Positions 27,562 through 36,690 of a stretch of 64,000 nucleotides of DNA are shown piece after piece (within the stretch, counting starts at the first letter, position 1; each line of letters begins with the position of its first letter). Made by a program: the position numbers and the translations under genes. This DNA comes from Sphaerochaeta globosa str. Buddy (lineage in GTDB: Bacteria > Spirochaetota > Spirochaetia > Sphaerochaetales > Sphaerochaetaceae): contig NC_015152.1 of assembly GCF_000190435.1 (NCBI RefSeq), forward strand, positions 378,458-442,457, in the 5' to 3' direction. The notes below the pieces were generated by a model. It saw only the letters and a program-made list of their open reading frames with translations, did no database searches and had not been told where the DNA came from.

Positions 27562-28588
27562 AGGTGACAATAAATATTTTTCGTATATTCTTCCAGCTTT
27601 AGTTTTTGCTTGCGGGTCAACTTTTTTAACCTTCGTATACTCTTTCTTTCGAGGAGCAGGAAATTTCATTAGATATAGCACTTCTCAGATATTTACCCAG
27701 ATTCTTCTTCTTCTAGCCCTTTTTATTACAGGATCCAAAATCGAGAGTTTCCTTTTGTTAAGTGGCTTGATTTTTATTTTGTATTCTGCGTTAAGTCTAT
27801 TCAAACCGACTAAAAAAAGTCTTCATTTCATGAAGCATTCATCTGTTTCCGATTTTCGCGAATCAATGAAAGTACTTCTTAAGTATGGAGTACCTAGGGT
27901 TCCAGGTGAATTTGTATTATTTGCGTATAATCTAGTTCCGCTTTCTATCTGTGCCCATAAATTTGGTCTTGTCGAGACGTCGTATCTTTCTGCATCAATA
28001 ACTATAAATAATCTTATAACTCCTTTTTTTAGCTTTGCTGGAATCGTATTGCTTCCAATTGCGAGCAAGGTTTCTGTAAATAAAAAATATGACGATTTGT
28101 CAGAAAAGGTTAAAAACCTAGGAATAATCTATCTGTTCGTTGGTGTATTAGGGGTTGTTTTTGTCAATATTTTCGGAACTTCACTTATTAAGATAGTCCT
28201 TAGTGAAAGTTATTTATCTGCACTAAATATTATTCGCATTATGGTCCTTTCTGTTATTCCCTATTCAATATATTTACTGCTTCGAAATCCCATTGATGGG
28301 TTATCAATTTTCCCCTATAACACGATTTCGCTTTCTATTACATTCGCAATTACATGTATAATGATGTTTCTGTCCAGTTCAATACTGCAATGTGTTTGGG
28401 CCTTTTTTTTTGGATATGTAATCTTGGCCTGCTTGTCTTTCTTTTTCTGGAAGCTGGTGAAAAATGAAGATAAAAACAAGCAGGATAGGGATTAAGAAGA
28501 TGTATGTTGAGGGAGCTTCCTATTAGCGGTGAAGTGACGCTTACATCTATCATAACAAAGACTTGGATGAAAATGAATATTTCATGAT

Positions 28589-30649
28589 ATGAAAAGAATG
28601 ATACTTTTTCTCATAATTGTCCTGTGTGCACTAGTAGTCGTGATTCATTTGAATCAACTACATGAACACCTAAAATCTTATGAAGAAACATATTCAGGTC
28701 CTATTGAATATGGATATGATTCTCTTAACCAACTTGAAGATGAATTCCATTATTCAGAACAACTGGTAGAGAGTATGTATTTTGCCAAAGAAGTTAAAAA
28801 GACAGGCCCGTCAAGTTTTCTTGCATCCTTCGAGAAAACTTACTTTGGTACTGTGCAGATTCTATTTCCTGAACCACTTATAAATGACACTGAATTAGAA
28901 ATAACAATTGGTGAACAAAAAACAGATGATAAGGTTTGGGTAAGGGGATTGGAATCTCGGTTCGGATCTGCGGTTGGAATAAACTATTACCATCAATTGT
29001 TGACTTTGCCAAAAGGTTCTAAAACATACACTGTTATTCTTCCAGAGAGAACTAGGCCCTCGGAAAGGATTCTACCAACCTACTGGAAAGGTGGGGTTGC
29101 TCCGTTTTGTTATTGTGAGATTTCCGGATATCCTGGAGAACTATCAACAAGTAATTTTATTCAAAAGGCAGTTTTCCACCCATTTGATGATACATTAAGC
29201 AGTTTTGTTTCAGATAACGAAATCTTGAACGAAGTCTATCAACTATGTAAAGACACAGCGAAAGCTACTACTTATTCAGGATTATTTGTTGATGGATATA
29301 GAGAACTAACTCCTTATGAGGCAGATTCATACATAAACCAACTTAGTTGGTTTAGCGTTTCGAATGATGCCTCAATAGCAAAGAATACTCTTAATTGTCT
29401 TTTGCAGAACCATACATGGCCAACAGAATGGATTATTCAGACAATTTTTCTTGCGTATGAATACTACATGTATACTGGGGATTTGGAATATCTTCGGACT
29501 ATCTACCCTAATTTGCAAATGTGTACAATGAGTAACCTTGTAAATGAAATAGGGCTTCTTGATACTCAATTGCTTGATGAAAAGACAGAAAACAATCTTG
29601 GCGTCATTACAGTAAGAGATATAATTGACTGGCCGACGAGCGAGCGAGATGGATTTTCAAAAACTAGAATAGTAAGCCAACCCGAGTTCTGGTTATACAC
29701 AAAAGAAGGGATTAGATATAAATATACAAGTTTGTTGGCAAAACTATTTGGATTCGATTATGCATCTCTTCTCTATAGTGATTTAGCCGAAGATAAATTT
29801 TCAAGCAGATATAGATTGGCGTCACCAAACGCAGTCGTCAATGCATTTTTTTATCAGGCTCTACGATATATGGAGTTTATTAGTGCTGAAATAGGATTAT
29901 TGAAAGAATCTCATGAATACAAGCGGGAAGCAGATGAAACAAAAACGATATTCCAAAAGAGCTTTATAAACAGAAAAAGTGGATTGGTGAAAGATTCAGT
30001 AACGTCAAGGCATTCTTCTTTACACTCGAATATGTTCGCTTTGGACTTTGGATTAATCCCTGAAGATAGTATTGATAATGTAGTACTTTTCTTGAAATCA
30101 AAAGGGATGTCATGTAGTGTGTACGGTTCACAATTCTTAATTGAGAGTCTATTTAAGTATGAAGAGCAAGAGATAGGTTTATCCTTAATGACGGCAGAAC
30201 AGCAACCGGGTTGGTTGCATATGAAGTATGGTTTAAAAAGTAAGCTCACAACTGAAGCCTGGAGCTTTTACGCTAAACAAGATATGGATATTAATCATGC
30301 TTGGGGAACTTCTCCATTAAATCTTATTACCCGATATCTTATAGGAATTAAGCCCGCGAAACCAGGTTTTGTTGAAGTGAACTTTCGCCCGAAATTTGCT
30401 TCATTAAGGCGAATTCAGGCTAAGGTACCAACTGCCAAAGGTAGTATTCTTATAGATTATGAAAGACTTGAAAATGTTGTAAGTATTACTATTACAATTC
30501 CAGAAGGGGTGACAGTTTTTTTCACAATTCCATTAGAAGCTGACATTGCAACGTTTAGGCTTGATAAAAAGAATGAAATTTCAGCGAATTTTGACACAGA
30601 AATAACTATTAATAGTGGTCTACATGATATTTCTTATGAAATTGATTGA
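28589..30649 (+). CDS. Membrane-anchored GH78 alpha-L-rhamnosidase-like protein
   Basis: This 686-residue protein has one N-terminal hydrophobic segment (about 4-20) without a clear cleavage site, so it is probably anchored outside the cytoplasmic membrane. Beta-sandwich regions are followed by an (alpha/alpha)6 barrel. The motif VDGYREL-TPYEAD (D235, E239) resembles the catalytic acid loop of bacterial alpha-L-rhamnosidases, and TTEAW with E556, followed by NHAWGTSP, resembles the base region. It lies in a rhamnose-polysaccharide locus between the flippase and a transferase, so trimming or editing of the glycan is more likely than nutrition. No strong ribosome site is seen. Confidence 0.72.
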   Translation: MKRMILFLIIVLCALVVVIHLNQLHEHLKSYEETYSGPIEYGYDSLNQLEDEFHYSEQLVESMYFAKEVKKTGPSSFLASFEKTYFGTVQILFPEPLINDTELEITIGEQKTDDKVWVRGLESRFGSAVGINYYHQLLTLPKGSKTYTVILPERTRPSERILPTYWKGGVAPFCYCEISGYPGELSTSNFIQKAVFHPFDDTLSSFVSDNEILNEVYQLCKDTAKATTYSGLFVDGYRELTPYEADSYINQLSWFSVSNDASIAKNTLNCLLQNHTWPTEWIIQTIFLAYEYYMYTGDLEYLRTIYPNLQMCTMSNLVNEIGLLDTQLLDEKTENNLGVITVRDIIDWPTSERDGFSKTRIVSQPEFWLYTKEGIRYKYTSLLAKLFGFDYASLLYSDLAEDKFSSRYRLASPNAVVNAFFYQALRYMEFISAEIGLLKESHEYKREADETKTIFQKSFINRKSGLVKDSVTSRHSSLHSNMFALDFGLIPEDSIDNVVLFLKSKGMSCSVYGSQFLIESLFKYEEQEIGLSLMTAEQQPGWLHMKYGLKSKLTTEAWSFYAKQDMDINHAWGTSPLNLITRYLIGIKPAKPGFVEVNFRPKFASLRRIQAKVPTAKGSILIDYERLENVVSITITIPEGVTVFFTIPLEADIATFRLDKKNEISANFDTEITINSGLHDISYEID

Positions 30650-30709
30650 TTCCCGCAAAAATAGAGACGTATCATATAATATTTTTTTAAAAAAAACAGA
30701 AGATAGGTA

Positions 30710-31543
30710 ATGATTAATACTAAGATGGATGTTTCACTATTGATAATTGGTTTTGACCCTTACAAAGATGTTTGGGATGTATATTTCCAGCTTTTGGAAC
30801 AATACTATCCGGACAGACCCCAAACTTTTCTTGCAACTAATGGAATGCGTCCACAATATCCCAATGTTATAGTCATTCCTACTTCAAATGAATGTGAATG
30901 GAGTATGAAAGTAAATAAGTCTTTGGAGAAGATTGATAGTGAGTATATTGTATTACTTCTTGAGGATTTTTTTACTACAAGATCAGTCAATAATTATGAG
31001 CTCCAGGAGTTGGTAAGATTAATGGACAACAACTCTTTGAATTATTGCAAACTTCTTAATCAATCGAGAATTAAAGGGAAAAAGTATTTGGGTAAAGACT
31101 ATCTCAGGGTGATTGACACGAAAGATGAATATGGTATTAGCCTTCAACCTGCCATTTGGCGAAAAAGCTTCCTAAAAGAATTGATAGGTGAGGGAAACTA
31201 TAATGCATGGATTTTTGAGTTTCAACAAAATAAATATAAAAGACACAATCAAAATAGAATCGATTGTATTGCTGACAAACGGAATATTTTGCAGGTTACT
31301 CATGCAGTTGTTCAGAGTAGGTATCTCAGAAGTGCAATTAGAACATTTAGTAAGCAAGGGTATACGATTAAAACCACTCAAAGACCAATGCTATCAAGGA
31401 GAGACAATTTCAAATACTGGTTGAAACGTTTCGCTTCCGAGTATACTCCAAAACCATTCAGGATGATTTTGAAAGAAGCAGGTAGATTACTAAAAATCTC
31501 TTATGTATCTGATAGGACAGATATAAAGGATAAGCAAGAATGA
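30710..31543 (+). CDS. Unrecognised protein, possible glycosyltransferase
   Basis: I do not recognise this 277-residue protein with confidence. It starts MDVSLLIIGFDPYKDVWDVYFQLLEQYYP, followed by an FLATNG strand and a YIVLLLEDFF segment near 80-90. That LLLEDFF pattern resembles the metal-binding loop of GT-A transferases found in capsule clusters. The C-terminal 70 residues are basic, which fits attachment to the membrane face. It overlaps the next gene by four bases (ATGA). A transferase role is inferred from context and fold-like motifs only. Confidence 0.5.
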   Translation: MINTKMDVSLLIIGFDPYKDVWDVYFQLLEQYYPDRPQTFLATNGMRPQYPNVIVIPTSNECEWSMKVNKSLEKIDSEYIVLLLEDFFTTRSVNNYELQELVRLMDNNSLNYCKLLNQSRIKGKKYLGKDYLRVIDTKDEYGISLQPAIWRKSFLKELIGEGNYNAWIFEFQQNKYKRHNQNRIDCIADKRNILQVTHAVVQSRYLRSAIRTFSKQGYTIKTTQRPMLSRRDNFKYWLKRFASEYTPKPFRMILKEAGRLLKISYVSDRTDIKDKQE

Positions 31544-32367
31544 AGATATTGGTTACAGGTGCAAATGGTTATATTGGGCAAGGCGTCGTCAAGGAGCTTC
31601 TAGATAGTGGAAGTGATGTGATTGCTGCAGATTTATGTCTAGATAATATTGATTCACGTGCAACAAAACTAAATATTAATATTTTTAGTCCTAATGTTTC
31701 CTATGTGAACCTAGGGTCTCCTGAAGCAGTTCTTCATCTTGCTTGGCGCAACGGTTTTGTTCACAACGCAGCCTCTCATATTGAAGATCTTCCCCTTCAT
31801 TATTCATTTATAAAAAAAATGATTGACGGTGGAGTAAAGCAACTTGCTGTTATGGGGACTATGCATGAGATAGGTTTTTTTGAGGGTAGTATTAATGAGA
31901 ACACTCCGACCAATCCACAGAGCCTATATGGAATATCCAAAGATGCATTGAGGAAGATGACAGTTTTGATGTGTAGCCAAGAAAAAATTATTTATCAGTG
32001 GATTAGGGCCTATTACATTGTCGGTAACAGTGAATTTGGAAGCTCTATTTTCTCAAAAATCACTAAGGCAGAAAAGGAAGGGGAAGAAGAATTCCCGTTT
32101 ACGATGGGGCAAAACCAGTGGGATTTTATTGACTACGGAGAGTTTTGCAAACAGATTGTAGCAATTGTCTCTCAGAATAAAGTAAATGGAATCATTAATG
32201 CTTGTTCTGGATATCCTGAAAAACTTGGTACTAGAGTTCAGCAATTTATTGTAGATAATGGATATAATATTAAATTGAAGTATGGAGCTTTTCCTGAAAG
32301 GCCTTATGATTCCAAGGCGGTTTGGGGCGATAATGGTAAAATATTGCAAATATTGAAAGCTTTTTGA
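31540..32367 (+). CDS. NAD-dependent epimerase/dehydratase (extended SDR)
   Basis: This 275-residue protein has the N-terminal GANGYIGQGV nucleotide-binding motif, MGTMHEIGFFEG at the usual catalytic Thr/Ser strand and YGISKDALR supplying the YxxxK pair. It probably epimerises or reduces a nucleotide-linked sugar for the surface polysaccharide. It is distinct from the RmlB and RmlD copies downstream. Substrate cannot be deduced. It is translationally coupled to the preceding gene. Confidence 0.82.
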   Translation: MKILVTGANGYIGQGVVKELLDSGSDVIAADLCLDNIDSRATKLNINIFSPNVSYVNLGSPEAVLHLAWRNGFVHNAASHIEDLPLHYSFIKKMIDGGVKQLAVMGTMHEIGFFEGSINENTPTNPQSLYGISKDALRKMTVLMCSQEKIIYQWIRAYYIVGNSEFGSSIFSKITKAEKEGEEEFPFTMGQNQWDFIDYGEFCKQIVAIVSQNKVNGIINACSGYPEKLGTRVQQFIVDNGYNIKLKYGAFPERPYDSKAVWGDNGKILQILKAF

Positions 32368-32391
32368 TAGCTTTGAAGGGAATACTTGAAA

Positions 32392-32949
32392 ATGAGAGAG
32401 TTACTTAAATGGTTTTACATGATCTTTTTTCACCCAATACTACTTCTGGATAATCCTAGAAAGTCATTATTGGTAAGAAGACACTCAGATATAAGATATC
32501 ATAAGAAAATTGTATTTGGCCAAAATAATAGACTTGGTGAACATTTAAGGATTAATTTTTACAATTCCAATGCGAGATTGGTTTTTGGCAATAATGTTTA
32601 TATAGGAAATCGGAATTCGTTTCTGCTGGGAGGATCAATCTCAATTGGAAATAATACGATTCTAGCTTCAGATATTCTGATTACTTCTCAGAATCATGGA
32701 ATGGATCCTGAACATGAATTGCCTTATAGCAAACAAAATCTGACATGTTCTGAGGTAAGAATTGGTGAAGGGTGCTGGATAGGTGAGAAAGTTATCATAC
32801 TACCGGGGAGATCTATCGGCGATAAGTCAATTGTTGCAGCAGGAAGTGTTATTACAAAAGATATTCCTCCATATACAGTCGTTGCTGGTAATCCTGCAAT
32901 AATTAAGAAAAGATATGACTTTGAGAAACACGAATGGGTTCGCATATAA
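32392..32949 (+). CDS. Sugar O-acyltransferase, left-handed beta-helix (WbbJ-like)
   Basis: This protein of about 185 residues has hexapeptide repeats (VRIGEGCWIGEKVIILPG, SIGDKSIVAAGSVIT) and the active-site histidine in TSQNHGMDPE. The end, PYTVVAGNPAIIKKRY, is typical of maltose/galactoside acetyltransferase relatives. It should O-acetylate a sugar of the repeat unit. The ATG at 32392 is preferred; TTG at 32386 is closer to the AAGGG ribosome site and possible. Confidence 0.88.
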   Translation: MRELLKWFYMIFFHPILLLDNPRKSLLVRRHSDIRYHKKIVFGQNNRLGEHLRINFYNSNARLVFGNNVYIGNRNSFLLGGSISIGNNTILASDILITSQNHGMDPEHELPYSKQNLTCSEVRIGEGCWIGEKVIILPGRSIGDKSIVAAGSVITKDIPPYTVVAGNPAIIKKRYDFEKHEWVRI

Positions 32950-33269
32950 ATCAAATCTATAAATTTTTGTATTGATTTTTAAAATTCTTACAAAATGATA
33001 GAATGTTAGTATTATCCCAAATATAAAAATGGGAATTCAAGAATTGCTTAAAAAATACTTATTTGCATTTGATTGATTGCTGGACACTGGTGGTTGTCAT
33101 TTTGTAGATTCTTTTGATAAATAGTTACTTTCCAGTTTTGATTACTCTTTTACCAGATTTGAAACCGGTTCTTAGCGCTTTTACAAGAAAAGCGACGGAG
33201 CTCTTTTTACTCTATTAGGAAATCAAGAAACAGGTTGCACTGCATAAGATTCACTATTAGGAAGGTGGC
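32950..33269 (+). promoter_or_regulatory. Intergenic region before the first rml set
   Basis: This 320-base AT-rich gap lacks genes. TGATAGAAT at 32996-33004 is an extended -10 box and the string TGATAGAATG-T-TAG repeats that at 15400 with one difference. Immediately downstream, CTTACA (32988-32993) and TATTAT (33011-33016) with a 17-base spacer give a second possible promoter. CGCTTTT/AAAAGCG (33176-33194) forms a 7-base hairpin. A new transcript for the GC-rich rml genes probably starts here. Confidence 0.45.
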
Positions 33270-34169
33270 ATGACGATTCTGATAACAGGAGCCAAGGGCC
33301 AGCTCGGCAACGAGCTCTGCAGGATATTGGGGGAAGGTGTCTCCGAGAGGGGGGAACTTCCTCTTTTTTATGAGCGAAGCAGGATTGTTGCCGTCGACGT
33401 CGACGAGCTGGACATCACCACATCCGATGCGGTTGACTCCTTCTTCGCCCTGCACAAACCTAATCTCGTCTTCAACTGTGCCGCCATGACCAACGTGGAC
33501 GGCTGCGAAGGCAACGAGGATGCGGCATATCTTGTCAATGCCGTCGGGCCCAAAAACCTTGCCGTTGCCTGCGAAAGGCATGGGGCGCGTCTGATGCACA
33601 TCTCCACCGACTACGTATTCGACGGCCTTGGCACAAGACCCTACGTGGAGACCGACGAGCCGGCGCCCAACACCGCCTACGGGCGGAGCAAGCTGGCAGG
33701 CGAGCGGTTCGTGCTTGCCTCCTGCAGGAACAGCTGCATCTGCCGCACCGCATGGCTGTACGGCTATATAGGCAACAACTTTGTCAAGACTCTGCTTCGG
33801 CTTGCCAGGGAGAAAGGATCGCTGACGGTGGTGGACGACCAGGTGGGCAACCCTACCAGCGCCGTGGACCTCGCCTGGCAGCTGGCGCTGCTTGCGGCAT
33901 CGCAAGAGACCGGCATCTTCCACTGCACCTGCAATGGTGAGGCGGTGAGCTGGAATGCGTTTGCCAAAAGGATCATGGAGAAGGCGGGACTTGCCGTGGA
34001 GGTGAAGGCCTGCACCACAGCCCAGTTCCCCCGGCCTGCAAAACGACCTGCATATTCGGCACTTGAGAACAGACATCTCAGGGAAACGATAGGGGACAGT
34101 ATGCGTGATTGGAAGGAGGCTTTGGACAGCTTCCTTGTGAACTACCTAGAACAGGAGAGAAGGCAATGA
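33270..34169 (+). CDS. rmlD: dTDP-4-dehydrorhamnose reductase, copy 1
   Basis: This 299-residue short-chain dehydrogenase has TILITGAKGQLGNEL at the N-terminus, STDYVFDG, and the catalytic tyrosine and lysine in AYGRSK. It performs the final NAD(P)H-dependent reduction of dTDP-4-keto-rhamnose to dTDP-L-rhamnose. The gene is visibly GC-rich compared with its neighbours upstream. It overlaps rmlB by four bases. Copy 2 lies exactly 6654 bases downstream; from residue about 152 to the end the two proteins differ at a single position. Confidence 0.95.
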   Translation: MTILITGAKGQLGNELCRILGEGVSERGELPLFYERSRIVAVDVDELDITTSDAVDSFFALHKPNLVFNCAAMTNVDGCEGNEDAAYLVNAVGPKNLAVACERHGARLMHISTDYVFDGLGTRPYVETDEPAPNTAYGRSKLAGERFVLASCRNSCICRTAWLYGYIGNNFVKTLLRLAREKGSLTVVDDQVGNPTSAVDLAWQLALLAASQETGIFHCTCNGEAVSWNAFAKRIMEKAGLAVEVKACTTAQFPRPAKRPAYSALENRHLRETIGDSMRDWKEALDSFLVNYLEQERRQ

Positions 34170-35227
34170 GCAAGACCTACCTGGTTACCGGAGGGGCCGG
34201 CTTCATCGGCTCGAACTTCATCCACTACCTGCTGAAGAAGCATCAGGACATTCTTATCGTCAACGTGGACAAGCTGACCTATGCGGGAAACCTTGAGAAC
34301 CTTAAGTCGGTCATGAACGACAAGCGGCACGTATTCGTACAGGCCGACATCTGTGATGCACAGGCCATGCAGAAGCTGTTCGAACTATACACCATAGACT
34401 ATGTGGTGAACTTCGCTGCAGAGAGTCATGTGGACCGCTCCATCACCGATCCGGACGTGTTCGTCAGGACGAACGTGATGGGGACGCTGAACCTGCTGAA
34501 CATAGCCAAGGCCAATTGGACCATGGGTGATGACGCCTACCGCGAGGGTGTGAAGTTCCAGCAGGTCTCCACCGACGAGGTGTACGGCTCGCTGGGTCCC
34601 GAGGGCTTCTTCACCGAGACGACGCCCCTGGATCCGCACAGCCCGTATTCTGCCAGCAAGACCTCGGCCGACCTGTTCGTGAAGGCATATGCCGATACAT
34701 ACAAGCTTCCGGTTACCATCACCCGCTGCTCGAACAACTACGGGCCGTACCAGTTCCCCGAGAAGCTCATCCCGCTGATGATCAACAACTGCCTGAACAA
34801 GCAGAGTCTTCCGGTGTACGGGGACGGGATGCAGATCCGCGACTGGCTGTATGTTGAGGACCACTGCAAGGCCATCGACCTGGTGCTCCAGAAGGGAAGG
34901 GCAGGCGAGGTGTACAATGTGGGAGGGCATAACGAGCAGCCCAACATAGCCATCGTGAGGAGCATCATCGCCTATGTGGGAGAGAAGGTGGACCCAAGCA
35001 TCGACGAGAGCCTGATAAGGCATGTGACCGACAGAAAGGGACACGACCGGCGCTACGGCATCGACCCGAGCAAGATACGCGAGGAGCTTGGGTGGGAGCC
35101 GGAGACGATGTTCGCCGAGGGCATCGGGAAGACCATAGACTGGTACCTTGGGAACCGGCAGTGGATGGAGCATGTGACAAGCGGCTCCTACCAGAATTAC
35201 TACCAAGAGATGTACGCAAACCGATAG
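34166..35227 (+). CDS. rmlB: dTDP-glucose 4,6-dehydratase, copy 1
   Basis: This 353-residue extended SDR has GGAGFIGSNF, STDEVYGSLG, the catalytic YSASKTSAD with Tyr/Lys, and NNYGPYQFPEKLIPLMI. It converts dTDP-glucose to dTDP-4-keto-6-deoxyglucose, the second step of dTDP-rhamnose synthesis. ATG 34166 overlaps the rmlD stop and has AGGAGAGAAGG upstream; an in-frame start at 34109 lies within rmlD and is rejected. Copy 2 differs at only a few positions, such as T/A before TPLDP and AYVGEK/SYVSEK. Confidence 0.96.
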   Translation: MSKTYLVTGGAGFIGSNFIHYLLKKHQDILIVNVDKLTYAGNLENLKSVMNDKRHVFVQADICDAQAMQKLFELYTIDYVVNFAAESHVDRSITDPDVFVRTNVMGTLNLLNIAKANWTMGDDAYREGVKFQQVSTDEVYGSLGPEGFFTETTPLDPHSPYSASKTSADLFVKAYADTYKLPVTITRCSNNYGPYQFPEKLIPLMINNCLNKQSLPVYGDGMQIRDWLYVEDHCKAIDLVLQKGRAGEVYNVGGHNEQPNIAIVRSIIAYVGEKVDPSIDESLIRHVTDRKGHDRRYGIDPSKIREELGWEPETMFAEGIGKTIDWYLGNRQWMEHVTSGSYQNYYQEMYANR

Positions 35228-35243
35228 GCAAAGAGGAAAGCAG

Positions 35244-35786
35244 GTGGGACAATTCACATTCACCAAGACGGATATTGAAGGGGTGTTCGTCATCGAGCCG
35301 AGGGTGTTCGGTGATGAGAGGGGCTACTTCATGGAGACCTACAACAAGGCAGATTTCCACAAGGCCGGCATAAATAACGAATTCGTACAAGACAACCAGA
35401 GCAAGTCCAGAAAAGGAGTATTGCGAGGCTTGCACTTCCAGAAGCAGTATCCGCAGGCCAAGCTTGTGAGGGTGACCAAGGGCGAGGTGTACGATGTGGC
35501 CGTCGACCTGAGGAAGGACAGCCCCACCTATGGGAAGTATGTGGGGGTGCATCTCTCTGCCGAGAAGAAGAACCAGTTCTTCATCCCCCGGGGCTTCGCC
35601 CATGGATTCCTGGTGCTCTCGGATGAGGCCGAGTTCACCTACAAGTGCGACGAGTTCTACCACCCTGAGGACGAGGGCAGCATCAGGTGGGATGACCCGA
35701 TTATTGGGATTCAGTGGCCCGAGATTGGGATTCTTTTTTCATTGAGTGAAAAGGATAAAGCATTGGGTATTTTTCTTGAAAATTGA
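35244..35786 (+). CDS. rmlC: dTDP-4-dehydrorhamnose 3,5-epimerase, copy 1
   Basis: This 180-residue cupin starts with GTG and carries FGDERGYFMETY, SKSRKGVLRGLHFQ (catalytic His region), GEVYDVAVDLR and FIPRGFAHGFLVLSDEAEFTYKCDEFYHP. It epimerises C3 and C5 of the keto-sugar. The last 30 codons turn AT-rich and differ from copy 2 (ILFSLSEKDKALGIFLEN here), suggesting a recombination joint near 35700. Confidence 0.95.
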   Translation: MGQFTFTKTDIEGVFVIEPRVFGDERGYFMETYNKADFHKAGINNEFVQDNQSKSRKGVLRGLHFQKQYPQAKLVRVTKGEVYDVAVDLRKDSPTYGKYVGVHLSAEKKNQFFIPRGFAHGFLVLSDEAEFTYKCDEFYHPEDEGSIRWDDPIIGIQWPEIGILFSLSEKDKALGIFLEN

Positions 35787-35807
35787 ATTATATTAAAGGA
35801 GTCTTTG

Positions 35808-36560
35808 ATGATCTGCCTCATCCTTGCCGCCGGCTATGCAACCCGGCTCTATCCCCTGACCGAGAACTTTCCCAAACCCTTGTTGTCAGTACAGGGAAGG
35901 ACCGTTCTTGACTGGCTTCTCTCTGATGTTGATGGCATGGAAGAGATAGAGAAGCATGTAGTTGTTTCCAACCACAAGTTCTTCGATCACTTCTCTTCCT
36001 GGAAAGAGAATTCATCCCTTACCCATTCTATTGTCGTTCTCGATGATGGATCAACTGACAACTCCAACAGGCTCGGTGCGGTGAGGGACATCCTCTTTGC
36101 CATAGACGAGCTGGACCTCGACGAGGACCTGCTCGTCCTGGCAGGGGACAACCTCCTGGACTTCTCCCTCTCCGGTTTTGTCTCCTTCTTTAGGGAGAAG
36201 CAGGCCACCTGCATCATGCGCCACTATGAACCTTCCCTTGCAGCCTTGCAAAGGACAGGGGTGGCAACCATTGACTCAACGGACAAAGTATTGGTAATGG
36301 AAGAGAAACCCAAGGAGCCCAAGAGCAACTGGGCAGTCCCTCCTTTCTATGTCTACAAGAGGGAGGACCTTCCCCTCATACGCAAGGCCATAGAGTCAGG
36401 CTGCAATACCGATGCCCCCGGCTCCTTCATAGCATGGCTGTGCAACCAGACTTCAGTGTATGCCTATCCCATGCCTGGAAAGCGCTGGGACATAGGAAAC
36501 CTGGAAAGCTATGAGCAGGTCAAGCGGGAGTTTGACGGCTCGTATCTAGATACACAATAA
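35808..36560 (+). CDS. Sugar nucleotidyltransferase
   Basis: This 250-residue GT-A nucleotidyltransferase has LILAAGYATRLYPLTENFPKPLL at the N-terminus, VLAGDNLLDF as metal/base loop and VMEEKPKEPKSNWAVPPFYVY. It activates a sugar-1-phosphate. With the GHMP kinase after it, it may form a salvage pair that phosphorylates a sugar at C1 and then makes the nucleotide sugar. AAAGGAGT precedes the ATG at 35808. Neither sugar nor nucleotide can be fixed from the sequence. Confidence 0.87.
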   Translation: MICLILAAGYATRLYPLTENFPKPLLSVQGRTVLDWLLSDVDGMEEIEKHVVVSNHKFFDHFSSWKENSSLTHSIVVLDDGSTDNSNRLGAVRDILFAIDELDLDEDLLVLAGDNLLDFSLSGFVSFFREKQATCIMRHYEPSLAALQRTGVATIDSTDKVLVMEEKPKEPKSNWAVPPFYVYKREDLPLIRKAIESGCNTDAPGSFIAWLCNQTSVYAYPMPGKRWDIGNLESYEQVKREFDGSYLDTQ

Positions 36561-36573
36561 TGTTGGTTTATCT

Positions 36574-36630
36574 GCAACGCCCGGTTTTGGTGATACAAGA
36601 CCGGGCGTTGCTGTTCTCTCTATTTTTTGT
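36574..36630 (+). terminator. Strong Rho-independent terminator
   Basis: GCAACGCCCGGT (36574-36585) pairs with ACCGGGCGTTGC (36600-36611), extended inward by four further pairs to a 16-base stem with a 6-base loop. T-rich DNA follows (36614-36639). It lies between the nucleotidyltransferase and the GHMP kinase, so the kinase needs read-through or its own promoter. Confidence 0.9.
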
Positions 36631-36690
36631 TTTTTTGTATTGCTTTTGTGCCCTTGGTCTTCTGATTCTTGAAAAAAGGAATTTCTATAG

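Larger units (their letters stand above)
25998..28495 (+). pseudogene. Wzx flippase split by an IS1595-type insertion
   Basis: The N-terminal part (25998-26359) and C-terminal part (27562-28495) belong to one MATE/PST-type flippase. Removing the IS (26360-27553) and one copy of the 8-base duplication joins ...VFFL to GDNKYF... in frame and gives an uninterrupted reading frame of 431 codons. The hydrophobic profile then fits a 12-14 helix Wzx. No other damage is visible, so insertion is recent. As read, the N-terminal fragment ends in the IS at 26408 after 136 residues. A second, intact flippase lies at 45939. Confidence 0.93.
33270..35786 (+). repeat. Direct repeat, rmlDBC set 1
   Basis: This is the first copy of a gene-size direct repeat (rmlD-rmlB-rmlC); the second is at 39924-42448. 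The offset is 6654 bases through rmlD and rmlB. From 33723 to 34584 (862 bases) I see only one mismatch (34083). From 34585 to about 34712 there are about a dozen mismatches, then about 260 identical bases to 34969, then divergence again. Such blocks point to gene conversion. Confidence 0.92.

Noticed and set aside
27755-28495. A separate small membrane-protein gene starting at TTG 27755
   Set aside because: The frame is open back to the IS edge and joins the N-terminal flippase half in frame, so it is the flippase C-terminus.
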